NCBI GenBank assembly: GCA_023957385.1
Contig: JAMLGZ010000001.1
Location: forward strand, 602,923-666,922
Direction of reading: 5' to 3'
Source: Brumimicrobium sp.
GTDB taxonomy: Bacteria; Bacteroidota; Bacteroidia; Flavobacteriales_D; Crocinitomicaceae
Length of the DNA stretch: 64,000 nucleotides
In this document: positions 18,029 to 26,234 of the stretch, in pieces
Position numbering within the stretch: the stretch's first letter is position 1
Layout: each line of letters opens with the position of its first letter
The notes under the pieces: generated by a model
Databases searched by the model: none
What the model saw: the letters and a program-made list of their open reading frames with translations, nothing else
What the model was told of the DNA's origin: nothing
Program-made: the position numbers and the translations under genes

Positions 18029-20101
18029 TTAACGTACTATTGAACCAACTTCTAAGCTCTGGTCTGGTAAAAGAAAACTTAGTTTTCCTTGTGCGTTCTC
18101 GGCCATTAAAACCATCCCATTTGAGATTACACCACGTAATTTCCTAGGAGGTAAATTCAATAAAACGGTTATTTTCTTCCCAATAATATCTTCAGGCTTA
18201 AATTGCTCAGCTATACCCGAAACAATAGTTCTCTTATCGATGCCCACATCAATCAATAATTCTAATAATTTGTCTGCACCTTGAACAGGTTTTGCTTCTA
18301 CAATCTGGCCTACACGTATATCCATTTTCAAGAATTCATCAAATTGAATATGTTCTTTCTGAGGAATATGTTCAGTGGGCTGAGTCAATCCAACAGTATC
18401 TTGTTGGGTAGAAGCTAAGATTGCTCTTTCTTTTTCCACGAAATCATCTTCAATTTTTTGGAAAAGAATTGATGGAGTTTGAAGAATATCGCCGATCTGT
18501 AATATATTGCTAGAGCCTGCTTCTTCCCAATTACATTCTGATATATTTAAGAAACCTCTTAACTTGGCAGCAGTATTTGGTAAAAATAGATCAAATAGAA
18601 TTGCTAAGTTTGCTGTTAGTTGTAAAGCAATATGTAGAATAGTTTCTACTCTATTCATATCTGTTTTTGCTAACTTCCAAGGTTCAGTTTCTGCCAAATA
18701 ACGATTCCCAATTCTGGCTAAATTCATTACTTCGGCTTGTGCTTCCCGCATCTTATAATTGTATAGTAACTCTTCAATCTTTTTTGGCGAAGCTTGAATT
18801 GCCTCAATAACCTTCTTATCTTCCTCTGTTAATGCATGTGGGGTAGGGACCTTGCCTTCAAAATATTTTTGATTTAAAACTAAAGCTCGGTTGACAAAAT
18901 TTCCAAAAATATCTGCTAATTCATTATTTACGCGCGCTTGATAATCCGCCCATGTAAATTCACTGTCCTTATTTTCAGGTGCAATCGAAGTTAATACATA
19001 CTTCAACTCATCAACTTTATCAGGATATCTATCGAGATATTCGTGTAGCCATACTGCCCAATTACGAGAAGTAGAAAATTTATTCCCTTCTAGATTTAAA
19101 AATTCAGAAGCAGGGACATTATTTGGCAAGATAAACTCACCATGTTCCTTTAATAGAATTGGGAAAATGACTGCATGAAAAACGATGTTATCTTTTCCAA
19201 TAAAATGAATCAATTTTCTATCTCCTGTCCAATAGTCTCTCCAATCTTTACCTTGAGAATCTGCCCAATCTTTTGTAGCAGAGATATACCCAATAGGTGC
19301 ATCTAACCATACATATAACACTTTCCCTTCTCCTTCTTTTAGAGGAACAGGAATACCCCAATCTAAATCACGAGTCATGGCACGTGAATGTAGCCCTCCA
19401 TCAATCCAACTTAAACATTGTCCAATAACTTGATTTCTCCATTTTTTTACATCGTGTTGAATCTCACCTTTAAACTTTCCTTCTTTGATATATTCACGTA
19501 ACCAGTTTTCATGTCGCTCCATTGGCAGATACCAGTGAGTTGTTTCTTTTAAGACAGGTTTTTTACCGCTTAAAGTTGAAATGGGATTTATTAAGTCTGT
19601 TGGACTCAAAGCGCTACCACATTTTTCACATTGGTCTCCATAGGCGCTAGGGTTCCCACATTTTGGACATTCCCCCATGATGTACCTGTCTGCTAAAAAC
19701 TGATGAAATTCTTCGTCATAATATTGTTCACTTGTTTCTTGAGTGAAAGCCCCATTTTCATTTAATTTCAAAAAGAAATCTTGAGCCATCTTTGTATGTG
19801 TTGGGGCAGTGGTACGGTGAAAAATATCAAAAGAAATTCCAAAATCTTTGAATGACTTTGCCAGCATACCATGATATTTATCTACAATTTCACGTGGTGT
19901 TATTCCTTCCTTCTTAGCACGAATAGTGATGGCTGCACCATACTCATCACTTCCGCAGATAAAAGCAACATCTTGTTTTTTATGGCGTAAGAAACGTACA
20001 AATATGTCTGCAGGCAAATAAACTCCTGCTACGTGGCCTAAATGTAAAGGTCCATTCGCATAAGGCAAAGCGCATGTCACGGTATATTTTTGTTGACTCA
20101 T
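18029..20101 (-). CDS. metG: Methionyl-tRNA synthetase
   Basis: 690 residues, the E. coli-type long form. It charges both initiator and elongator tRNA-Met, each of which is encoded in this window. The class I signature is YANGPLHLGHVAG (HLGH) near residue 14, the zinc knuckle is CPKCGNPSAYGDQCEKCG, and the KMSKS loop is NKFSTSRNWAVW. A C-terminal tRNA-binding (Trbp111-like) domain of about 110 residues begins at FDEFLKMDIRVGQIVEA and ends SNGMVLMAE. Transcribed alone, divergent from the mlaE-like gene. Confidence 0.98.
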   Translation of the reverse strand: MSQQKYTVTCALPYANGPLHLGHVAGVYLPADIFVRFLRHKKQDVAFICGSDEYGAAITIRAKKEGITPREIVDKYHGMLAKSFKDFGISFDIFHRTTAPTHTKMAQDFFLKLNENGAFTQETSEQYYDEEFHQFLADRYIMGECPKCGNPSAYGDQCEKCGSALSPTDLINPISTLSGKKPVLKETTHWYLPMERHENWLREYIKEGKFKGEIQHDVKKWRNQVIGQCLSWIDGGLHSRAMTRDLDWGIPVPLKEGEGKVLYVWLDAPIGYISATKDWADSQGKDWRDYWTGDRKLIHFIGKDNIVFHAVIFPILLKEHGEFILPNNVPASEFLNLEGNKFSTSRNWAVWLHEYLDRYPDKVDELKYVLTSIAPENKDSEFTWADYQARVNNELADIFGNFVNRALVLNQKYFEGKVPTPHALTEEDKKVIEAIQASPKKIEELLYNYKMREAQAEVMNLARIGNRYLAETEPWKLAKTDMNRVETILHIALQLTANLAILFDLFLPNTAAKLRGFLNISECNWEEAGSSNILQIGDILQTPSILFQKIEDDFVEKERAILASTQQDTVGLTQPTEHIPQKEHIQFDEFLKMDIRVGQIVEAKPVQGADKLLELLIDVGIDKRTIVSGIAEQFKPEDIIGKKITVLLNLPPRKLRGVISNGMVLMAENAQGKLSFLLPDQSLEVGSIVR

Positions 20102-20119
20102 GATTCTTTTTTAGTGTGA

Positions 20120-20127
20120 CAAAGATA
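20120..20127 (-). promoter_or_regulatory. -7 box (TATCTTTG) of metG
   Basis: The minus strand reads TATCTTTG, an exact TAnnTTTG, 18 bases before the metG ATG. No good -33 TTTG is present. Distance and sequence are as expected for a Bacteroidota housekeeping promoter. Confidence 0.5.
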
Positions 20128-20228
20128 TATGAAATAAAAAAGTGCATTAGATATTCTGAGTTAAAATATGTATTTTTTCTTTATTTATTCTTCTACTTCC
20201 CGAAGATGTTATTATTTTAGCATGTTAT

Positions 20229-20969
20229 ATGAATTACATTAGTTCCATAGGGAGATATATGAGAATGCTCACACGTGTATTTTCACGTCCTGAACGCTTT
20301 CGTGTATATTATACCAGAATTGTTCAAGAAATTGGCATTATTGGTATGAGTTCGATTGCTATTGTGGCCATTCTTTCCGTTTTCATGGGGGCAGTAATTG
20401 CACTACAAGTTGGGTCTAACATGGATAGCCCACTTTTACCAAAATATACTATTGGGTATATTACTCGTTCGACTACTATTTTGGAATTCTCTCCTACTAT
20501 CATGTCATTGATTCTAGCTGGTAAGGTAGGTTCAAATATTGCTTCAGAAATTGGCACCATGCGTGTTACCGAACAAATTGATGCGTTGGAAATTATGGGT
20601 GTAAATTCATTAACCTATTTGGTATTCCCAAAGATTGTAGCTGCTGTTTTCTTTATTCCATTTTTGATTATAATGTCTATGGGATTATGTTTAATCGGAG
20701 GATATTACGCAGTTGTCTCAATTGGTTTAGCTTCACATGAAGAATATATTTTTGGAATCAGAGCTTTTTTTAGGGTAAGTGATGTCTCTTACGCATTAAT
20801 CAAAACGTGTATTTTTGCATTTATAATCACTACTGTTTCTGCATATTTTGGTTATTATACAAAGGGTGGAGCATTAGATGTTGGAAAGTCTTCTACTCAA
20901 GCAGTTGTTTGGAGTAGCATTATCATCCTGTTATCTGACTTTGTACTTACTCAACTTATTTTGGTCTAA
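20229..20969 (+). CDS. MlaE-family ABC transporter permease
   Basis: 246 residues with five to six hydrophobic segments. The family motifs are clear: FMGAVIALQVGSNM, SPTIMSLILAGKVGSNIASEIGTMRVTEQIDALEIMG in two adjacent pieces, and FPKIVAAVFFIPFL. It should form the inner-membrane permease of a phospholipid or other lipid transporter that maintains outer-membrane asymmetry. It is immediately followed (no gap) by the ATPase gene. No MlaD/MCE substrate-binding gene lies next to it. Confidence 0.93.
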   Translation: MNYISSIGRYMRMLTRVFSRPERFRVYYTRIVQEIGIIGMSSIAIVAILSVFMGAVIALQVGSNMDSPLLPKYTIGYITRSTTILEFSPTIMSLILAGKVGSNIASEIGTMRVTEQIDALEIMGVNSLTYLVFPKIVAAVFFIPFLIIMSMGLCLIGGYYAVVSIGLASHEEYIFGIRAFFRVSDVSYALIKTCIFAFIITTVSAYFGYYTKGGALDVGKSSTQAVVWSSIIILLSDFVLTQLILV

Positions 20970-21725
20970 ATGATTGAAGTTAAAAATATTAATAAATCAT
21001 TTGGAGAAAATCATATACTTTTTGATTTTTCCGCTCAATTCCACAAAGGAAAGGTGAATCTAATTATTGGTCAATCTGGTCAAGGTAAATCTGTTTTAGC
21101 AAAATGCTTAGTTGGTTTATTGGAGCCAGATAACGGAGAGATATGCTATAATGGAAAAGATTTCACTAAACTATCTCAGAAAGAAAAGAATGAAATTCAT
21201 AAAGAAATTGGGATGCTCTTCCAAGGTTCTGCCTTATTTGATTCTATGACTGTTGAGGAAAATATTATGTTTCCACTACGTATGTTTACTAGTATGTCTA
21301 AGAAGGAAATGATGGATCGTGCTAATTTCTGTCTAGAGCGTGTGAATTTAAAGGGTAAAAATAAACTCCTTCCGGCTGAGTGTAGTGGAGGTATGCAGAA
21401 AAGAGTTGCAATTGCAAGAGCTATTTCTATGAATCCTAAATATTTGTTTTGTGACGAACCAAACTCAGGTCTAGACCCAGGAACCTCCATTGTTATTGAT
21501 AATCTTATTAAAGAACTTACCTATGAATATGAGATGACTACTATTGTCATTACGCATGATATGAATAGTGTGATTGAGATAGGAGATTATATCACATTCA
21601 TCCATCAAGGAAGGAATTGGTGGCAAGGCTCCAAAGAGGAAATTATACAAACTGAAAACAAAGAAATTATCGATTTTGTGTATGCCTCGAAGTTTATGAA
21701 AACACTCAAAGGAAAATTAAGTTAA
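20970..21725 (+). CDS. MlaF-like ABC transporter ATP-binding protein
   Basis: 251 residues. Walker A is GQSGQGKS, the signature is ECSGGMQKRVAIARA, Walker B is YLFCDEPNSGLDPGT, and the switch His is in VITHDMNSV. The EPNSGLDP and SGGMQKR forms are typical of the MlaF group, and the gene directly abuts the MlaE-like permease. Together they energise lipid transport. The ArsC/Spx gene begins one base after the stop, so the three form an operon. Confidence 0.93.
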   Translation: MIEVKNINKSFGENHILFDFSAQFHKGKVNLIIGQSGQGKSVLAKCLVGLLEPDNGEICYNGKDFTKLSQKEKNEIHKEIGMLFQGSALFDSMTVEENIMFPLRMFTSMSKKEMMDRANFCLERVNLKGKNKLLPAECSGGMQKRVAIARAISMNPKYLFCDEPNSGLDPGTSIVIDNLIKELTYEYEMTTIVITHDMNSVIEIGDYITFIHQGRNWWQGSKEEIIQTENKEIIDFVYASKFMKTLKGKLS

Positions 21726-21726
21726 T

Positions 21727-22065
21727 ATGAAAGTATTTCACAATCCTCGCTGTTCTAAAAGCCGTTGTGCATTAGATATTCTAGATGAAAAACAAATAGA
21801 CTATGAAGTCGTAAAATACTTAGAAGAAGGTCCTTCAAAGGAAGATATTAAAGATGTATTAAAAAAGTTAGGCTTACCTGCTGAAGATATTGTTCGCAAA
21901 GGAGAACAAGTGTATAAAGACAATTTTAAAGGAAAAAAACTGACAGAAGAGCAATGGATTGATGCTATGGTAAAATATCCTATCTTAATTGAAAGACCTA
22001 TACTTATTAATGGTGACAAGGCAGTAATAGGAAGACCACCAGAAAGAGTTTTAGAGATTTTATAG
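21727..22065 (+). CDS. ArsC/Spx-family thioredoxin-fold protein (arsenate reductase-like)
   Basis: 112 residues. The active-site Cys is in NPRCSKSRCALDIL near residue 9, followed by LDEKQIDYEVVKYLEEGPS and the YPILIERPILINGDKAVIGRP segment of glutaredoxin-type arsenate reductases. Members of this size may reduce arsenate or have other thiol roles; the Arg of the ERPI segment is present. It is joined to the MlaEF-like genes, with no other ars genes nearby, so a role in arsenic resistance is unproven. Its stop codon TAG is the first three bases of the target duplication of element copy B. Confidence 0.88.
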   Translation: MKVFHNPRCSKSRCALDILDEKQIDYEVVKYLEEGPSKEDIKDVLKKLGLPAEDIVRKGEQVYKDNFKGKKLTEEQWIDAMVKYPILIERPILINGDKAVIGRPPERVLEIL

Positions 22066-22280
22066 ATTAACTCGCTGCGCATTTAGTATAAAGTGTAAAT
22101 TTTAGTGTTAGACCCGACACTTCTTCGTTCGTCTGAGTGATAATATAGGGAGAGGATAGTGCAGTCGGCAAAGCCGACCAATAGTAGCTACTTACGGTTG
22201 TAACCCGGAGAACCTTGGTTACTCAGGGTTTATTCATTGAATTGGTCAGTCTTTTATAAATGTACGACGGGTTTTAGATT
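22063..22280. mobile_element. Inverted-repeat element copy B (about 205 bp) with target duplication
   Basis: The element spans 22069-22273. The left end AACTCGCTGCGCATTTA (22069-22085) is an imperfect inverted repeat of the right end TAAATGTACGACGGGTT (22257-22273). Direct repeats TAGATT lie at 22063-22068 and 22275-22280, with one extra T at 22274. Inside, GTCGGC-AAA-GCCGAC (22164-22178) is a perfect hairpin and AACCCGGAG with CTCAGGGTT forms another near 22202-22230. The core closely resembles that of copy C. No open reading frame of note. It separates the convergent arsC-like and ftsE genes. Confidence 0.8.
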
Positions 22281-22981
22281 AGATTTTCTTCGAATGGATT
22301 AAAATTCCCAATACCCTCAATCTCTTTTACGGTATTATTCTCAACCCTTAAAACCCTTCCTGGAAATTTCTCAACTAGATGGATGTCATGTGTGGCCATC
22401 AAAAGAGCTGTCCCTTCTGATGCAATTGCATGTAAAAGTCGCATAATAGCCTCTGCAGTTTCCGGATCTAGATTTCCCGTAGGTTCATCTGCCAGAATGA
22501 GTTGTGGGTTATTCAAAAGGGCTCTCGCAATTGCAACACGTTGTTGCTCGCCCCCAGATAATTCATGGGGCATTTTATAGGCTTTTTCTTCGACATCAAC
22601 CATTCGCAAAACTTCTAAGCCGCGAATTTCCATCTGTTTTTTGTCTTTCCAGCCAGTAGCTTTCATCACAAAGAATAAATTCTGCATCACAGATCTGTCT
22701 GTAAGTAGTTGAAAATCTTGAAAAACAATTCCAATCTTTCTTCTCAACATGGGGATATCTTTCCTCTTTAATTTATTTAAATTATATCCTACGCAATTCC
22801 CTTCCCCTCCAACTAATTCTAGATCAGCATAAAGCACTTTCAAGAAGCTACTTTTTCCTGACCCTGTTTTCCCTATTAAGTAAACAAATTCTTTTGGCCC
22901 AATAGAAACGTTAATGTCTTGAAGTACGGTTACTCCCTTTTGCTCAACTCTTCCTAGTTCAATATTGATTACTTTTTCCAC
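22274..22981 (-). CDS. ftsE: FtsE-like cell-division ABC ATPase
   Basis: 235 residues from a GTG start at 22981. Walker A is GKTGSGKSS, the signature LSGGEQQRVAIARALLNNP, Walker B LILADEPTGNLDPET and the switch ATHDIHLVEKFPGRVL; the TGNLDP and TDRSVMQNL forms point to FtsE rather than LolD. FtsE works with FtsX at the division site to activate peptidoglycan hydrolases, but ftsX is not adjacent, as is common in Bacteroidota. The stop codon TAA ends exactly at the edge of element copy B, whose insertion may have set this C-terminus. Confidence 0.88.
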   Translation of the reverse strand: MEKVINIELGRVEQKGVTVLQDINVSIGPKEFVYLIGKTGSGKSSFLKVLYADLELVGGEGNCVGYNLNKLKRKDIPMLRRKIGIVFQDFQLLTDRSVMQNLFFVMKATGWKDKKQMEIRGLEVLRMVDVEEKAYKMPHELSGGEQQRVAIARALLNNPQLILADEPTGNLDPETAEAIMRLLHAIASEGTALLMATHDIHLVEKFPGRVLRVENNTVKEIEGIGNFNPFEENLI

Positions 22982-23135
22982 GCTTTTAAAGATTTATACA
23001 AAGATGACTAAAATAAAAAAAAGAATTTGATTTATAAAACAACAATTTAAACACAATCACGTTCAAAACTTTTAAAATAGGTCAAATTCTTCAGCATATT
23101 CCTTTTTAATTTTATCATTTAATACCAAAGTCTCA

Positions 23136-26100
23136 ATGATGATAATACCACGTGGTTTTATATTAATTTTCTGTATGATATTTTCTTTTTTAGCTTGGGG
23201 GCAAGCTTCTGATCGTTATAAAGGAGAATATGCAAATTTCTATAGAGGTGAAGAGCTTTACGAGAAAGCACAATATGGGGCTGCACGCGAAGTGTTCTCC
23301 GAATTTACCAAATCTTTTCAAGACGTACAAGATCCTATGTATGTGAAGGCACGGTATTATGAAGGAATGGCAGCACTTGAACTTTTTAATGGAGATGCTA
23401 TCAAATTGCTAATGGAATTCAATAATGAATACCCAGAAAGTATTTATAAGAATACAATCTTTTTTAAAATTGGTGAAAATTACTACCAAAGTAAAAAATA
23501 TAAGGATGCCAAAGAATGGCTAGATAAAACAGACCCTAAAGAATTAGATACAGCACAATTAGCAACGTATCATTTTAAATTAGGATATGCCAATTTTCAG
23601 TTAGAAGACTATGCTTCTGCTAGAAATGAATTTTATGAAATAAAGGATGGTAAATCGAATTATAGCGATCCTGCCTTATATTATTATTCACACATTGCAT
23701 ATAAAAATAAAGCCTATCAAGAAGCCTTAGATGGTTTCTTAAAACTACAAAATAACTCTGCCTTTCAGAAAGAAGTAGGATACTATATTGTTCAGATCTA
23801 CTATTTAATGGGTAATTACAAGAAAGTAGCTGAACTGGCCCCAGAATATACCAATAATGATAATGGGATTGAAAAGAATACGGCAGAAATGAATCTACTT
23901 ATCGGTGATGCATATTATAGAGTTCAGAAATATGATGAGGCAGTTGCATATTTAGAAGATTATAATAAAAGAAAAGAAACAACTCGTGATCAAGATTATG
24001 CATTAGCCTACTCTTATTTAAAAAGTAAACAATATGATAATGCTGTAAAATTATTTAATCGGGTTACCAAAGAGAATGATGCCCTTACCCAAGCAGCGTA
24101 TTACCATATTGCACAAGCATATATAGAAAAGGAAGAGTTGAATTATGCACGTGCAGCCTTTAAATCTGCCTCTGATGTTGATTTTGATATAAAAATTCAA
24201 GAGGATGCCCTTTATAATTATGCCGTATTATCTTACAAGGTTGATTACAATCCATACAATGAATCTATCAAAGCGTTTGAGTTATATCTTGCTAAGTTTC
24301 CAAATTCTGATAAAACTGAAAACATATATAATTATATGGTAAATGTGTATTCAAGTACTAAAAACTATGAAGAAGCTTTAAAATCATTGGATCGTATTCC
24401 TAATAAGAATATTAAGTTGAAAACAGCTTATCAGATTGTTTCATTCAATATGGGTATTGAAAAATACGAAAGAGGTGACTATACAAAATGTATTGAGATT
24501 TTGAAAGGTGTAAATAAGTATGATGTAAATCCGATGATTACAGCGAAAGCCAAATTTTGGTCGGCAGATGCTAATTATATGTTGAAAAGTTGGAGTGCAG
24601 CAATTAATGGATATCGTGACTTTTTGTTAGTTCCTGGAATGAACGACCTTCAACTAAAAGAAAATGCCTATTATAATATTGCCTATGCTTATTTTATGCA
24701 AAAAGATTGGGTGCAAGCAATCCAGGCATTTAGAACATATACTCAATTATCTAATATCAAAGACAAAGCGCGTTTAGGTGATGCTTATACTCGCCTAGGA
24801 GATTGCTATTTTACAAAAGATGATCCTGATTTCCAGAAATCAGCAATGAATTATGAAAATGCCCTTAGTTATGACGGGATACAGAAAGATGAGGTATTAT
24901 ATTCTTTATCAAAAGTGTATCGACTCATGCCAGCAAAGAGAGAAGCACAAATCACTACACTTGAAAAGCTACTGAAGGATTATCCAAAATCAAATTTTGT
25001 TATTCCAGCCTTATTTGATATAGCATCGGGCTATAAAAATGAAGGAAAATATACGGATGCTTTGATAAATTTTAATAAAATCATTCAAGATTATCCAAGT
25101 AACATTCTTGTTAAAGATGCGCTAATTGAGATAGCAGACATTAAATTTAAACAGAAAAATTATCAAGAATCTGAAAGCTACTTCAGACGTGTACTTAAAG
25201 AATTTGCATTAGATGATGTAACATGTAAGAGAGTTACTAAAGGAATAGTCGATATCTACAGAGCTACCAGACAGCAAGACAAGATTGTAGCTTTAGGTAA
25301 AGAGTTTCCATGTGCTGAGATTTCATCTGACGATGAGGAGATTTTCTTCTATGAGACAGCTAATGAGCTGTATGTCAATGAAAAATATAATGAAGCAATT
25401 ACTGAAATAAATAAATATTTAAAGAACTTCCCTGACGGTCGATTTGCGATACAACTTACAAGTTATTTAGCTGATATTTACTATCAAAGAGATGACCAAG
25501 AAGAGGCAGTCTTATACTATAGTAAGATTATAGAGAAGCCAAACTCTCCCTATACGGAAGAAGCACTAATCCGAAGTTCAAAAATCCTTTTTAATAACGA
25601 ACAATATGATCAGGCGCTTCCATACTATGAGAAGTTGATTAAGTTAACATCCAATTCACAAGTAATTTATAATACACAATTGGGACTAATGAGATGTTAT
25701 TATCTTTTGGAAGATTATACCAAGGCAGCTGATTATGCGTCAAAAGTCCTAGAGAACGAATTACTAAAAGATAAAGAGTTACAAGAAATCTCAAATTATA
25801 TAGCAGGTGTTTCTTACTTTAAATCAGATCAATTACAGAAATCGCTTAGTTATCTCCGTTGGACTGCTGATAAGATTAGTAATGAAAGAGGGATGGAAGC
25901 CTTATACCTGCTTGCAGAGGCAAATTATCTATTAAAAGACTATGTGAATGCGGAGAAACTACATAATGAATTAATGAATCGCAAACCTATGGATGCTGTG
26001 TGGATGGGAAGATCATTTATTTTACAAGCTAAGGTGTTTATGGCGGTTGATGACTTATTCCAAGCTGAACAAACTATTAATATTGTAATTGAGAAATACC

Positions 26101-26234
26101 CGAATTCTGATGATGGAATTAAGGAAGAGGCACAATCCGTAAAAGAAGAGATTTTACAGTTGAAAGAAACTCCTAAAGATGTGGAGGACAATATAAACCG
26201 AATGATAGATATGAATGATGAAGATAATGAATAA
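23136..26234 (+). CDS. Large tetratricopeptide-repeat protein, exported
   Basis: 1032 residues with a signal peptide (ILIFCMIFSFLAWGQ). Nearly the whole mature protein is TPR-like repeats, for example AKEWLDKTDPKELDTAQLAT, YDEAVAYLEDYNKRKETTRD, YTDALINFNKIIQDYPSN, YNEAITEINKYLKNFPDGRF and YDQALPYYEKLIKLTSN, with the recurring YP-x-S linker seen in outer-membrane-associated TPR proteins. The tail is acidic (NRMIDMNDEDNE). It is probably a periplasmic scaffold. Its stop overlaps the start of the beta-barrel gene by 20 bases, so the two products are likely made together and may interact. The function of this pair is not known to me. Confidence 0.85.
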   Translation: MMIIPRGFILIFCMIFSFLAWGQASDRYKGEYANFYRGEELYEKAQYGAAREVFSEFTKSFQDVQDPMYVKARYYEGMAALELFNGDAIKLLMEFNNEYPESIYKNTIFFKIGENYYQSKKYKDAKEWLDKTDPKELDTAQLATYHFKLGYANFQLEDYASARNEFYEIKDGKSNYSDPALYYYSHIAYKNKAYQEALDGFLKLQNNSAFQKEVGYYIVQIYYLMGNYKKVAELAPEYTNNDNGIEKNTAEMNLLIGDAYYRVQKYDEAVAYLEDYNKRKETTRDQDYALAYSYLKSKQYDNAVKLFNRVTKENDALTQAAYYHIAQAYIEKEELNYARAAFKSASDVDFDIKIQEDALYNYAVLSYKVDYNPYNESIKAFELYLAKFPNSDKTENIYNYMVNVYSSTKNYEEALKSLDRIPNKNIKLKTAYQIVSFNMGIEKYERGDYTKCIEILKGVNKYDVNPMITAKAKFWSADANYMLKSWSAAINGYRDFLLVPGMNDLQLKENAYYNIAYAYFMQKDWVQAIQAFRTYTQLSNIKDKARLGDAYTRLGDCYFTKDDPDFQKSAMNYENALSYDGIQKDEVLYSLSKVYRLMPAKREAQITTLEKLLKDYPKSNFVIPALFDIASGYKNEGKYTDALINFNKIIQDYPSNILVKDALIEIADIKFKQKNYQESESYFRRVLKEFALDDVTCKRVTKGIVDIYRATRQQDKIVALGKEFPCAEISSDDEEIFFYETANELYVNEKYNEAITEINKYLKNFPDGRFAIQLTSYLADIYYQRDDQEEAVLYYSKIIEKPNSPYTEEALIRSSKILFNNEQYDQALPYYEKLIKLTSNSQVIYNTQLGLMRCYYLLEDYTKAADYASKVLENELLKDKELQEISNYIAGVSYFKSDQLQKSLSYLRWTADKISNERGMEALYLLAEANYLLKDYVNAEKLHNELMNRKPMDAVWMGRSFILQAKVFMAVDDLFQAEQTINIVIEKYPNSDDGIKEEAQSVKEEILQLKETPKDVEDNINRMIDMNDEDNE

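Noticed and set aside
21801..22082. Minus-strand open frame opposite the arsC-like gene
   Set aside because: No recognisable product; it is the antisense of a real gene. It matters only for the reconstruction of the element B insertion site.
22982..23135. Promoter pair between ftsE and the TPR gene
   Set aside because: CATCTTTG near ftsE misses the first base of TAnnTTTG, and no clear box precedes the TPR gene; too weak to list as features.
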